This document shows positions 11,051 to 22,824 of a DNA stretch of 64,000 nt, one piece after another. The stretch spans positions 34,744,834 to 34,808,833 of the forward strand of contig OZ026596.1 in NCBI GenBank assembly GCA_964020085.1, given 5' to 3'. The stretch's first letter is position 1. Each line of letters starts with the position of its first letter. Source of the DNA: Micromussa lordhowensis (Eukaryota > Cnidaria > Anthozoa > Scleractinia > Lobophylliidae). The translations under genes were made by a program, and so were the position numbers. Under the pieces are notes generated by a model. That model did no database searches and had not been told where the DNA came from. It saw nothing but the letters and a program-made list of their open reading frames with translations.

Positions 11051-13770
11051 GCTGCACGGATTCGAAACGAAGAGTGGCAGCAGGACGACGATCTAAAAGA
11101 TATGTTAGCTCGATATGTAAAAGAAAATCTTAGACGCAGAGAGATCTTAGACTTCGTGTGTAGGGATTTTGATCAGTATGCGTGGAGTCTTCGGTCTCTG
11201 GAGAGACGACTTGAGTATTTTAACATCCGGTACACTGACCGTAACGTTGAGCTTGGCGAGATCGAAACTGCCGTGAGACAAGAAATGGATGGCCCAGGTA
11301 AACTTCTTGGATATAGAGCTTTGCAAAAAAAACTAAGGCAGGTTCACGAGCTAAATGTTCCACGAGACGTTGTGTATGCAGTGATGTACAATGTGGACCC
11401 AGTTGCTCTCGAGGAAAGAGCTCCTCAATTCAAGAAGAAGAAGCCTAAAAGCAACTTCACATCACGTGGCTCAAACTGGGTGCACTCCCTCGATGGTCAC
11501 GATAAACTGATGGGATACCAGAACAGTACTTTTCCAATTGCAGTATATGGTTGTATGGATACGTGCAGCAGGAAAATATTGTGGATAAGAGTTTGGATAA
11601 GCAACAGCGACCCCAATATCATCGGCAGATTTTATCTTGAACATTTATTCAAATCAAGGAAAATTGCAGCCAAACTGAGACTGGATAGAGGGTCAGGAAC
11701 AGGAGTTATGGCCACAATGCATGCTTTTCTTCGAAAACACCATGGTGACATGGACCCCTTAGAAACAGTTATCTATGGGCCACCAACTTCAAATCAGGTG
11801 AGGTTTGCAGACTTTTTTTTACTTTTTATGTTTTTACTTTAATGTTTTTAAAAACGAGAAATACTGGCCGCAAATATGAACTTAATACCCAGACCCACGG
11901 CTGGCATCAAGTTTTGAGTCAACTGTATACCTTTTAGATGAATTGTAACAACTATAGTCTAGTTGACCCATAACATCATTGGCCATCAAACATACTCGGT
12001 TGTAGCAGGTGCTGCAGCCTGCAATGACAGCTCTACCTCCATGGAATGTTCAAGGCTAAATTAATCAATTATTTCATTTATAATAGGAACATGTATATTT
12101 TGATTACAGGAAATCTGAGAATACCTTAACCCCAGACTTGATTTCCAGCCATTATGGGAGTGCGATTGTTGATCATTTTCCCAGCAATCACGTGGGCCAA
12201 TGAATGCGGACTCTCAAAATGGCAGGAAACGAAGCCTACCTTGACCCTTCATACAAAAACGATTCTAGTTTGCTGCTTATGCTAATTAGACATGATGTAA
12301 ACCGTAAAACGTACCAGTATATTGTAGGATCATAATAATTACCATTACATGGACAGATCGAAAGGTTTTGGAGGGAACTACATGAAAGGTTGGAAAAGTT
12401 TTTCAAGTTTTCCCTGAACCAACTAAAAGAACAAGGTCAATATGATCCCCACGATGAAAACCACAGGTACTGAGCTAGACATATAGACACTACTTTCATT
12501 AGACATTACTTTCTTTGTAAGGTGCATTTGATCATATTCATATGTTAATTTGCGTCTAAGAAATATTAAATATTATTATTATGTCATAATTTAGTTTATT
12601 TGAGCAATTTTAAAGTTGCGCCCCTATATTAATGAGAAAAGCTGAAAGGTGAATTTAGTTTTCCTGCAACCCAGTATAATAAGAGAGATCCACTCTTATC
12701 CCTTTTGTTTCAAACACCAGCATTAACTGAACCACAAGCAATATGCCAGCAAATTAATTGTAACAAGGAAATATATGCTTGGTATGGACAGGAGAGTCAC
12801 AACCAAAGGAAAAATCCAATTTTCTATCTAATTGTCTTTGTATGGCTACACAGAAATGCAGATTAAGAGCAGGAGTTTAAACACTTATCAATCTGCGTAT
12901 ATAGCACTGTGTAAATATTAAACTGTCTAATTAAGAGAATTTTGCAAACAGAGCCTGACAGTACACATTACTTTTTCACAGGCTTCTCTTGGCATATGTG
13001 ATGATACCAATAGTTCAAAGGGAAGTCAACACCTTTGTAGATGTGGTATGGAACAGCCACAGGATCCGTGAGCAAAAAAACACTTTCCTTCCTGATGGAG
13101 TGCCAAACCACATTTACAGTTTTCCAGAGAAATATGGACTGGAGGAATGTGGTAGGTATCAATGACTTTGTTTCCCAAGTTTCTCTTTTTCATTGGGAGT
13201 CCTGCTTGAGCACTACACAACTTGTAAGATGAAATAAAAAGAGCAAGAGTTGTACCCTTTAATTGAAATCCTGTTAGTGTGTATGCGAGAAATCAGATAG
13301 TGGACCTTGCAAAATAGATGTTGTTTTTAGGGTTTTGGACTCCCACAAAATATCGAAATTCAAATCCCGCTTTAAACACAAATCACCCAAATTCTGGTGA
13401 TCATAAAAAAGAAATCATGAAGTCATAGAATGAGAGAGCTTGATTTTCATTCAAATACTTTCTTCTTTTCCACTGTTTGAGACATATTTCCTAAATAAGA
13501 TGAATTTACTGCTTTTACTGAAAAGTTCTCACCTTCAATAAAAATGGAGTTATGTGTAACTATTTTGAAGGCTGGGAAGTCACAGAGGAACAGCTAGCAG
13601 AAGTTGCAGAACTTTCAGATGTGCTTGCTGACAATGATGACTATTTGAGTGCTGAGTTCAGGAATAAATGTGAACAAGTAATTGCTGATCCATTGGAGAT
13701 TGATGTCAGTGATTTTGCCTATGCCTTTCGTTACCTCAAGGAAAATGTAGATATACATGTACATACATAG
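11045..13770 (+). CDS. IS3-like DDE integrase/transposase, four exons, intact (410 aa)
   Basis: Exons 11045-11797, 12357-12466, 12982-13151 and 13571-13770 join in phase through GT/AG sites to exactly 411 codons including the TAG stop. The N-terminus (residues 1-100) is helical, with an IS3-type element LGYRALQKKL near 88-97. The catalytic core has D150 in HSLDGHDKL, a strand CMDTCSRKILWI near 170-181, D214 in LRLDRG and E253 in IERFWREL at the start of exon 2, giving D-(38)-E spacing. The C-terminus (WNSHRIREQKN, then acidic exon 4) resembles eukaryotic integrase-core proteins. It would cut and join the element's ends. An upstream in-frame ATG at 11018 would add nine residues; I chose 11045 because the matching ATG in the other TIR starts the kinase. 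Confidence 0.85.
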
Positions 13771-15444
13771 CAAGAAGATGTAATGAGGATGTAGATACAC
13801 ATGTACTAGCACAGCTATGATTATATACCTTTACTATGAAATTTCTTTTTGGTATAGCCTTTCAATGTTATGAGTAGCAAAGAAACATTACTTTGAGCAA
13901 CATTGTGAACCAAGAGCATACTGGAGCCACCAGTTCAAGCAGTTATATTAAGTCAGCTTGTTTTGCTTTTTAAGTTCTACAAACAGGAATGTTTAATTTA
14001 ATTGCACATAGCATTTTGTATCCTAGAGCTCAGTATTGCTTAATGGAATAGCAACTTAGTAATACGGGCCTGTCAGTTGACAGGCCCCAGAACTGAAGCA
14101 GATGTGGTTCACATTGTTCAAATATAAAAGTTGAGATTTTCATTTGTTGAGTACTAGCTAGTTAGCACGAGAACAATGCGATTCAAATTTGAAATTCAAA
14201 ACCCCTGACTGAGTTTTGTAACAAAAAAGATATAACATATTAATTAAATGTATTTGAATCAGTGCCAAAGTCAGATTTTTTTAATTTGCAATTTGCCAAA
14301 AGTAGATGTCATGTTTGAAAAAGATCTGAGTAACCAGGCTCCTCAATAAAAAAGGTGACTTTGAAGTCATTTTGAAAATACATGTACTTGCTTGAGTGCA
14401 ATTGTAGAAAATTGACCATTCCCCCATAAATAATTTCTGATGGGTGTGGTTAGAGGTTTAATTATTTCAGGTGCGAGTAGTGGTGGTAGTACCTTACCAA
14501 ATAAAAAAAATTACAATAAGCCCAATAAATGTAACATCAAGTCCTTAGATCACAAAATGAACAACTTTAATTACAACAAACCCTATGTAAATGTCATATG
14601 TCTTTCTTTCCTTTTTTCATCCTTCATACTTTTGCCTTTAATACTTTTAGTAAGTGTGCTTTGAAATGCTTTTGGTATGTTGCAAAGTCTGTCCTCAATG
14701 CCATACATGAACATTAACTATTGTCAACATAAAAATTAAACTGTAGACCTTAACAACTCGACTACAATGAGGATTGCAAATATCAATCTAATAAAATGTA
14801 CTTATATAATAAAATATGTATAACTAAATGCTTAACAATTTTCTAATAAACCATAACCATTAAAATCAATACCAATAACCTGATACACTTTCCATCAAGG
14901 TGTCACCTCTTCGAAAAAAGGCAGATAATACTGTTCATGCTCTTGTACAAAAATAAACTGAGACTTTGGATCATTTGCGAGAAACCCTCACCAAAAAAAT
15001 ATGATTCCAAAAATATCTTCTATCTTCTACTATGTACTTCTTAACACTCTTTTATAACTAGGCTCTTATGAACAGTTGGATAAAGAAGAGAAACATGAAC
15101 TGGTACATCTTCTGTTGCTATGGTTACTGCATGGCTACAACCATAAATGATCAACTAAGGGGCCAAACATTGAACATTGGAATGTGGGCAGGCCATTTAC
15201 AGGATAAAACCCCTTCAAGCTGTTTTGGGGTCAAAACAACCACAACAACAACATAACAATAACAAAAAATACACCCCCCCCTCCTCCAATAAGCATAAGG
15301 AAAGTGCAATCTTGATGGTACACGGAGAAAATCTTGAATGTTATGGGCTTGGGAAAGAAATTATTTCTCCACTTGAATACGCGTCACTTAATTAAGCCTA
15401 CTTCAAAATGCAGCATTCTAGTCATGCAGAGTATACTGGTTCAG
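13771..15444. other. Spacer between the integrase and kinase genes
   Basis: About 1.7 kb of AT-rich sequence between two converging 3' ends. No other gene is evident; the short + ORF 14440-14664 has no recognisable features. A CAACAA-rich microsatellite-like patch lies near 15225-15270. Confidence 0.5.
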
Positions 15445-16740
15445 TTACTCAAATGGAGTTAATTTCAACAGATGGCAGTAGTCATTGCACTTATGGCTTG
15501 CAGTGAAGTTCTCTATGGCATTCTGGGAAAGATTACCTGTACAAAACAGCATGTTCTTGGGATCTAGCTGCTTGCTGGCAATCTCTGGGTCGAAGAGGCA
15601 AATTCCACAGCCTTGTATATCCAGCAACATGACCTCTTTCTGTGACCGTTCATAAGAGAAATGAGCTAGACACTCTGCCTTCTTGGTCAAGGGATCAGCA
15701 TTTTCGCCTTGGCATATGTTCCCATTGTTCTTGATATATTTTTGGAATGTCCCGTCTATAAACTCTTCCACCGTTACATATTCCCCGTCAATTGTTCCCA
15801 TGTATATCTTCTTGTAACTCATGGTCTCCCCAAAAAGGATTTCATTATCGCTTGCTATAAGCTCTTCTTTCAGTTTAGCTGCGAAATTCCGTGCTAGGTA
15901 GTGCATTTGCACTACCTTCTTTGTATGTTCTTCCAGTGTCTGTCCAATGGCAATGATATCTTCCGAGGCCTTTTCTAGATATCTCTTCACCACCCATGTA
16001 GAGCCTTGGAATCCTCTGTCATTAGAAGTTGCTTTAAAGGCCTTCCGAAATCCACCAGTTCCAAATGGCTGGGATTCAATAGAAAACTCCACGGCAGTTG
16101 GTCTTCCGGTCCACGCCATTACCGACATGTCAAAATTGAAGATCTCAACAGAGGTTGTGGTATTTGGGATGAGCTTTCCCAATCTTAGCATGTCAACCAC
16201 CGACAGGCTCCGCGGAACAAACTTACTAGGGCTTTGTGATGACACCCGTTGTGGTAGCGATGCCACAGCAACCGCAGCCTTCCCATGGGCAGCATTATCA
16301 CCCTCGGAAATGTAGCCGATCTTTCTCTTCCGCCACTCACAGACAACTTCAACCGGTGCGTCTTGGACTTTACCCTCAATGAATCGCACATGGATTACTT
16401 TCAAGTTTGGTAACTGTTTTAACGAGGAACAAGATGGCCCTTGCTCCCCTGCGAGTACATCGCATGACATCGTTTCCAACATACCGAAGTGCTTCATGCA
16501 AGCTCTCTTGATGTTGCTGATGGAGATTTCGTCGAAGTCTTCGAAGGACACGAACTCGCGCGCACCAACTCGAGAGTACTATTTCTGTGCTTTTCCCGAA
16601 ACCTCTGCGCTAAGGCGCTGTACAACTAAGGTCTCAAGCTCTTTGGCTGCCTTACTAGAATCCTTCTTACCTCTCTTCCCTTGGCGCAGCTCTTTCATTT
16701 TATCTTTAAACTTGCTCCAAGTTTGACCTCCGGCAGCCAT
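15445..16740 (-). pseudogene. Alpha-kinase (eEF2K/MHCK type) carried by the transposon; one internal TAG
   Basis: Single-exon frame of 431 codons from the ATG at 16740, broken only by TAG at 16579-16581 (codon 54). The C-terminal ~250 residues are a complete alpha-kinase domain: the glycine-rich segment PFGTGGFRKAFKAT, the ATP-binding lysine in WVVKRYLEKA, VQMHYLARNFAAKL, VEEFIDGTFQKY, the catalytic-loop segment LLDIQGCGICLFDPEI, and a C-terminal zinc-binding HKCNDYC. This fold phosphorylates Ser/Thr in helical or elongation-factor-type substrates; the substrate here is unknown. The basic N-terminal segment (KFKDKMKELRQGKRGKK) could bind nucleic acid. Translation from a GTG/ATG downstream of the stop would still give the whole kinase domain, so some function may remain. 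The gene shares its leader with the integrase via the TIR. Confidence 0.85.
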
Positions 16741-17146
16741 GCCTGAAAACAGATGCACCGAAATGCATTCTGGTCTATGGCAACGATAGGCCACAGGCGT
16801 TTTTTTTTTTTTTTTTTTTTTTGCTATGGCAACGATAGGCCATGGACAATTTTTCTTTTTAATTTAGTTTACAATGCCTCTTTTTTTTCAAATATATTTA
16901 TTTTAAAATTAGTCTCAATCATTTCGTTTTTACTTTGTCCTTGATATATTTTCTTTTCATTTAACATAATTTCTGAATTTATTTACTTTTTATTTTAAGT
17001 TAAAATATTTTTGTGATTAAACAAAAAAAAAACTAACATTAAAATAAAAATAAACCAATACACCCAAAAGAGCAAACAAAACATGAATTTACAAGAAACT
17101 TGTTGAGAAATTGGGTTTTTTGTTATGGCAATCTTAGGCCACCATA
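16735..17146 (-). repeat. Right terminal inverted repeat of the IS3EU-like element
   Basis: Read on the minus strand it repeats the left end, including the same three GGCCTAnnnTTGCCATA modules. It contains a 22-base poly-T tract (16801-16822 on +) where the left copy has poly-A, and ends at the ATGGC of the kinase start codon. The left copy carries about 45 extra bases, mainly near 10830-10870. Confidence 0.9.
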
Positions 17147-17152
17147 CACTTG

Positions 17153-18324
17153 CAACTTTTTTCAAGAAAGTTTCTTTCAGGGATACTTGTGATTGGATAA
17201 GGACCAAATGAATTCAATTTATTGTTGGATTGATTAAATTTGGAAAAGCAGTGCTCTAGAGGAAACATGCCATTTTGAAGTGGATGTTACTGGTATAGTC
17301 TAAAAGACTGATATGTTAATAGAAAATATAACTTTAATTAATGAGGGTAATCAATGGAGTTTTACAAATATAACTTCCAAATGAGTGGTCCTCACTTAAC
17401 ATAGAAAAATATTACTATGATAATGTTACATGTACAGTAAAAAGCAAAACAGCCATCTTTCTGGTCTGAGTTAATTGTTGTTTCACTTTTCTTGTTTTAT
17501 GCGCTTTGTAGCAACTGTTTCTAGAGTTCCCTTTGCCTTTTAAAGTAATTCTGTGGTGTAGGTTGTGGTTTACCCAAAACTTCAGGGAAAATTAAAGTTA
17601 CTAAAATGAACTTGTGCTTGTAAAACTGTGTGAATGGAAATAATGAAAGCTTAATAATGGTAATAGAAAGCACATTTGCATATATGTTGCTCTGCAAGAA
17701 TTACTAGTAAAAATAAGTTTGTAAAGGAGTCTTGGTTAGTTACTAATGCCAATATATATTTATTTAATTTACCTTAGTATACCATGGATTGTTAAAGGTT
17801 TGCTTAAATGTATCACTGAATTACTCTGCTTGTATTCTATAGTTTTAAACCCTTAAATCACATTTGATTTATAAATGAGTTTTGTAATTTAGAAAGGGAA
17901 TTAAACAATCAACAAACTTTATATGAAAATATACATTGCAAATACAGTAGTAAAAAAGTAACAGGAATTTAATGGAAAATGATTTCTATATTGAGTTTTC
18001 ATTTTGGCTATTAGATTAAAAAACTGTATGTAATGGTGATTAATGTGTTGAAAATCTCTATACATGTCCTGGTCTGTAAATTTTCACTTGGTTGATTTTG
18101 GTTCAATTATACTTGTGCTGCTTCACTTCTCATAGCCTTCTTTCTTTTCATAGACAATTGTTTTCTTCTGCACTTTTACTTCTGTTGTTTTTGTTTAAAA
18201 TTCTTGCAGTCCTTGTTCCATTTAGTATTCTGTTATCTTTGTTTCATCTTCAGTGCAAAGGCATTCAAGTTAATGTTTGTTTGTAGAGTTCCTCTATTCA
18301 AAAGCTGTTGTAATGGATTTTTGG
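17153..18324. other. AT-rich sequence without recognisable genes
   Basis: Very AT-rich, with only short ORFs lacking motifs. No repeats shared with neighbours were noticed, apart from the duplicated block that begins at about 18325. Confidence 0.5.
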
Positions 18325-19120
18325 TTTGGAGTTCTTTACAGTAAGTTTGTGCACCAAATGCACGTTGCAAACATTCAATTTAGAGATCTTTGGTTACTCT
18401 TTGTGATTTCTAAAGTCTCAAGACAGTTTGACCCCATGCATGAGTAAAATTACCACTGCATCTCAGTTTCTTCATTGACCAGAACACTGATTTTAATGCC
18501 ACTGAAGGTTGAAAAAAAAAAACCACTTCAGGTGAATGGACGTTCTTTCTCAGCAATGGTTCAAATTAATAAAGAAGGTAAATTTGTTGTCAGTGGATCA
18601 GTGTTACATGTAAATGTGTGGGTAGAAAGGATGGCTGGAAGGATGGAAGGAGAGGTTGTTAGGCTGTTGCTACATCTGACATTTAACATGTATTCATAAT
18701 GCATTTATTTGGTCACAAAGCAAAATATTAGACAGCTGTAATGTCCCATATTATATCCAGAACCTGGCCCTGAAGGTTGTAGGAGGAATATCCCTTGCGA
18801 CCTTTGGTCGATCAGAGAGTGATGTGCTGTGCGGTGCCCGTAATACTTTACAATCCTTGACCAGCAGGTGTATGGGGTAGTCCTTGACTGGAATCAAGAT
18901 TTATTGGGTAACCAGTATAACTCAAATGCAAAGTATTGAGCATATTACTGGTTGCTTAAACAAAATAAAGAAGAAAGGAATTATTTGTTAGTTATTATTA
19001 AGATGTTTAAAAATACAAGTTCTTTTAGAGTAACTTGTACATGGAACTATTTTTTAATTTGGGTGTGAACAGAAGAAACCCCATACTTAAATAAGATATA
19101 ACTGAGAAAGTGGAAGAACA
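18325..19120. repeat. Copy 1 of a ~0.8-kb segmental duplication
   Basis: Begins TTTGGAGTTCTTTACAGTAAG and ends near GAGAAAGTGGAAGAACAA. The same block, with scattered substitutions and small indels, recurs at 19781-20581. No ORF in it is convincing. Confidence 0.8.
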
Positions 19121-19780
19121 AACCTTGCAAGGAAATAAAAAGAAAACATCAAATATAAAACATTCAAAGTGTTATGGTTTAGGAAGTAGTAAGAGAGGAG
19201 CTTGTGTTAGAACTACACTTGTGTGTTGAAAACAGTTTAGAAATGGTGGAAGGGAATATATAACCATGGTGACAAGTTTCAAATGTGTGATACTTTTACT
19301 TAGCACCCAAGTTGTGTGAAAATGGAAAAAGGAGTAATTAAGTTGAAAGGTAGCATCACTGGATGCTCGTGACCAGGAAATTATGCAATGTGATTCGTAT
19401 ACAATGTGAAAAAGGAAAATTCTGTTGTGTGTGGAAGTTGTGCTATTCCCTAGCGGAAAAGCGTCTTTGTTTCATTGCCTCGTTTACACATCAAGTAGAG
19501 ACAAATCAAAATCAGCTGCTAAATCCTGGTCCTGTTCTGTTGCAATTACTTCATACAAGTCTTCTAAATCCTGCTGTTGCTGCTCTGAGGCTATGCCTCA
19601 TCGGGGTCAAAGTTTATAATTGGTATGGGGTTATGAGGTACGATGAAGGCCAAAACTATATTGACAAATACCTCTGTTTCGTGTAAACATTCTAACTCTT
19701 CTTCTTTCCAGTTCATCCGTTTTGCACATCTCTCCCGTTTTTGTAACTTGTGCATGTCTGGATTTTCTTGTCGCCAGGTT
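19121..19780. other. Unique spacer between the two duplicated blocks
   Basis: Contains overlapping short ORFs with no family resemblance; the frames near 19360-19690 are not supported by motifs or splice logic. Confidence 0.4.
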
Positions 19781-20581
19781 TTTGGAGTTCTTCACAGTAA
19801 GTTTGTGCACCAAATGGATGTTGCAAACATTCAATTTAGAGATCTTTATTTACTGTTTACGATTTCTAAGGTGTCAAGACAGTTTTCTCGTGCAAAAGAA
19901 AAATTACCGCTGCCTCTCGGGGTCTTCATTGACTTACAAGACTCGTAGCAGACTTGGCAGTTAGGTGTCATTGTCCATATGCTAATTTCAATGGCACTAA
20001 AGGTTGCAAAAAGAACAACTTCACGGGAAAGAAAGTTCATTCTCAGCAATGGTTTTACTTAATAAAGAAGGTAAATTTGTTGACCAGTGTTACATGTAAA
20101 TGTGTGGGTAGAAAAAATGGCTGGAAGGATGGAAGGAGAGGTTGTTAGGCTGTTGCTACATCTGAGATTTAACATGTATTCATAATGCATTTATTTGGTC
20201 AGAAAAAGCAAAATATGAGGCACCTGGAATGTCCGATATTGTCTTCGGAACCAGGCACTGAAGGTTGTAGGAGGAATATTGCTGTAGACCTTTGGTCGAT
20301 CGGAAGGTGATGTGCTGTGGGGTGCTGTAGTACTTTAAAACCCTTGACCAGCAAGTTATGACGTACTGCTTGACTGGAATCAAGATTTATTGAACATATT
20401 ACCAGTTGCTTAAACAAAATTAAGAGGAAAGTAATTGTTATTTGTTATTTTTAACATGTTAGAAAAAAACAAGTGCTTTTAGAGTAACTTGTACTCTCAG
20501 CTATTTTTCAATTTGGGTGTGAACAGAACAAACTATATACTATACAAATGTATAACATATAAGTGAGAAAGTGGAAGAACA
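19781..20581. repeat. Copy 2 of the ~0.8-kb segmental duplication
   Basis: Parallel to 18325-19120 with a period of about 1456 bases. Shared landmarks are the GTGCACCAAATG...GATGTTGCAAACATTC region, GAAAGGATGGCTGGAAGG-like sequence and GACCTTTGGTCGATC. Divergence suggests an old direct duplication or two copies of one non-autonomous element. Confidence 0.8.
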
Positions 20582-20934
20582 ATGTAATGAATTAGAACTA
20601 TATCTTATGATTGATTGTTGAACCTTCATCTTACATTATCGATTGCTTTTGCTTAATTGTTTTCTATATCTGATTACATGTGACTTATCACCAACGATTA
20701 AGTCCTTATACAGAGTAATGTCGATCATTGCAATTACTTCATCATTAAATCTGTTAAAGAACAGATTTGGGAACTGTTGAATCGAAGGCAGGAGGAAGTT
20801 TTATTCTCGTAGTCACTTGAGCTCGCGTCTGCTACAGAATGATCTTTCAAACTCACAAACTATGTTATTAGAAGTGATTCCTTTGTCGACGTAACAAACT
20901 GTGATTGGCTAGAACATGCCGCCTACGTGTTGTG

Positions 20935-21130
20935 CTGTAACTCAAAGGCCGGCGGCCTCTATCAGGGTTTTCACAAGTTTTGAAAGTAGAAGTTGCACTG
21001 AATGGAGTGGGAGTTGCAAGGCCCAAAGGGCCTTGCCTCCTAGGGGGGTCTGGGGGCATGTCCCCCCAGAAAATTTTGAATTTCAAGACTCTCGGAGACT
21101 CATTTTCCAGTATTTTGAGACACAAATTAG
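20935..21130. repeat. Dispersed-repeat-like fragment with a GC-rich palindromic core
   Basis: A GC-rich patch in AT-rich surroundings with the nested inverted sequences AAGGCCCAAAGGGCCTT and GGGGGTCTGGGGGCATGTCC followed by CCCCCAGAAAATTTT. Sequences of this style are common interspersed repeats in marine invertebrates. I cannot name the family. Confidence 0.5.
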
Positions 21131-21655
21131 CAAATTTTAGACATCAAAAACTGTGGTAAATCTAGATGCTTTTAATAACTCTGTCACCACATTGCACCTC
21201 TTTGGTTCAATAAAGTAATAGTATTTATTAATTACTATCTTATTAATATAGTAATTTTGAAATAGCAAAGTTAAATTGAATTTTTAATAATGGATCAAAA
21301 GTCTACTGTCGCTACTACATAGCTAATGCTTGGTTTATTGTTCATAAATGTCCCTGGTAGCTCATTGCTGTATCTTAAAGCTTGAAATAGGCTAAACAAC
21401 GTAATTGTCTGAAACTAAGGCAATCACGACAGTTGTCTTACTAATCCATTACAATACACCGTTCATTTTTTATTTGACAAAACAATAACAACTAAGAGTT
21501 AATCCAACATTTCATGAATGATTGCAATAAAAAGTACGTTTACACACGATCTGTGTCTGATTTGTGTTAATGATCTACAAAGCATGGTGATTCTTCATCT
21601 TCTTGCAAAGAGTCTTTTAGTCAGAAAAGTAGTCTTGATTATCATCATCATCCTC
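21131..21655. other. No gene visible
   Basis: AT-rich spacer up to the end of the hAT-like fragment. Only short ORFs lacking features. Confidence 0.4.
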
Positions 21656-22319
21656 CTATCCACTGTCATCTGCCTCGCTGTCAGATTCGTCATGGTCTTC
21701 ATCTAGGCAGAAAACTTTTGCTACCACTTCTTCTTGTTCTTTTTCCTCAAGTTGAACTAGCTCCTCTTCCGTTTGTGTACCAGCATCTGCTTGACTAATT
21801 TTCTTCGCCTCATCATTTTTCCCTACTTGTGGTGTTACAGCTCCTTTACTTCTCTTGTAGGCAACCTTTTTCCTTTTCTTTACTCTCATCCACACTTTCA
21901 CTGCTCTTCTGATAATATCATCTCTCTTTTGAAAAGACATCTGGACCATTGATTGATATCTGCGTAAGTGAATTCAACAGATCATTCTTCAATTGACTTC
22001 GTAGCCTCGACTTTATTAATTTAATCTTGCTGGCACCCCTTTCTGGCCAGGCATTTAAAACGGGCAAGGCTAAAGCAACTTCTGAGATCTTGGAGATACA
22101 AGGATACAGTGAGCCAAGGGCACATCTCATCTGCAATATTCTGGACAGGCACCACTTGGTTGGGGTTTGTAGCTGTTCGGTGCTCTTTGTAACCCCTTCC
22201 TTGATCTCTGCTGGCATCTTGGTCTTCCAGTAACAGATGTCGTACTTTAATTTGCCCCATTCAGCTATGACCCTTTCCTGCTGATCATTTTGGTCAGGGA
22301 AAAAATGTTTTGCAATCAA
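21656..22319 (-). pseudogene. hAT-like transposase C-terminus (dimerisation domain), frameshifted
   Basis: The minus strand reads ISEVALALPVLNAWPERGAS and then KIKLIKSRLRSQLKNDLLN, the hAT C-terminal dimerisation motif of the animal ZNF862/KIAA1586-like group. Only the last ~230 residues remain. The frame breaks near 21925 at a short GA run, where the second half (DDIIRRAVKVWMRVKKRKK, then an acidic tail with AGTQTEEE) continues in another frame after one missing base. The catalytic RNase H core and N-terminal zinc finger are absent. It probably derives from a decayed transposon and not a host gene. Confidence 0.75.
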
Positions 22320-22359
22320 CTTGAATCGTTAGAATCGAACGAAAACATGAAAAAACAAC

Positions 22360-22824
22360 CTAAAATTGTAAGGCGAACCAAAGTTTTAATGAGGCTAGGC
22401 ATTCGAACAAAATATCAGGAAGTTCAAAAGGCAATAGTGACCATAATCGGGAGTCTCCACGGTGTGGGTTTGGTAGACCAAGCTGTCTATATTTGTTAAG
22501 TTCGCGACTAACTTCTTCAATAAGATAAGTACCTGGCCAAAGCAGATGATGAGGTTCCTCCAGACCGTTCTGAGGATCCAACGCCAAGGCTCGCGTGTTT
22601 CCAGGCGATCTGTCATGTCTGCAGTTGCCACAGATCGAAGTTCGTGCGACCATTTCTTCATGACAGCGATGGTGCATTAGAACTCCACAGCAGGCGGTTT
22701 GTTGAAGCCGCGACAACTGTTCCATGTTAAACTCATCTTGGCATATAAAACAAACGCCCAGCTTATCTTCTTCTGGTGCTTGTCCTCGAAGGCATCTGCT
22801 ACGTCTTAGTGTGTTAGAAGCCAT
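22360..22824 (-). CDS. Small RING-like zinc-finger protein
   Basis: A 154-codon frame from the ATG at 22824; the frame stays open upstream to 23019, where another ATG exists. Near residues 25-68 it has C-x2-C, then CC, HHRCH and C-x2-C (VCFICQDEF, TACCGVLMHHRCHEE, ICGNCRH), a treble-clef/RING-type arrangement in which one of the eight usual ligands is unclear. RING domains recruit E2 enzymes for ubiquitin transfer, but nothing here proves this activity. The C-terminus is hydrophobic and Leu-rich. An imperfect ~50-base direct repeat lies on each side (22322-22372 and 23117-23165), suggesting a mobile unit. It could also be a non-functional remnant. Confidence 0.5.
   Translation of the reverse strand: MASNTLRRSRCLRGQAPEEDKLGVCFICQDEFNMEQLSRLQQTACCGVLMHHRCHEEMVARTSICGNCRHDRSPGNTRALALDPQNGLEEPHHLLWPGTYLIEEVSRELNKYRQLGLPNPHRGDSRLWSLLPFELPDILFECLASLKLWFALQF

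Larger units (their letters stand above)
10595..17146. mobile_element. IS3EU-like DNA transposon, complete, carrying a DDE integrase and an alpha-kinase
   Basis: Perfect 6-bp direct repeats CACTTG flank it at 10589-10594 and 17147-17152. Terminal inverted repeats of 456 bp (left) and 412 bp (right) start TATGGTGGCC. A 6-bp duplication, TAY-type termini and an IS3-like integrase fit the IS3EU superfamily, from memory of its description. Two genes point inward: the integrase (11045-13770, +) and an alpha-kinase (15445-16740, -). The integrase is intact and the kinase has one internal stop. Superfamily assignment is inference; the transposon boundaries are seen directly. Confidence 0.88.

Noticed and set aside
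11045..13770. IS3-like integrase considered as bacterial contamination or a bacterial insertion sequence
   Set aside because: The gene has three in-phase spliceosomal introns and long eukaryotic-type TIRs, so it is a eukaryotic element.
18092..18699. Short + ORFs in the AT-rich region right of the kinase transposon
   Set aside because: No motifs, hydrophobic or low-complexity composition, partly within the duplicated non-coding block.
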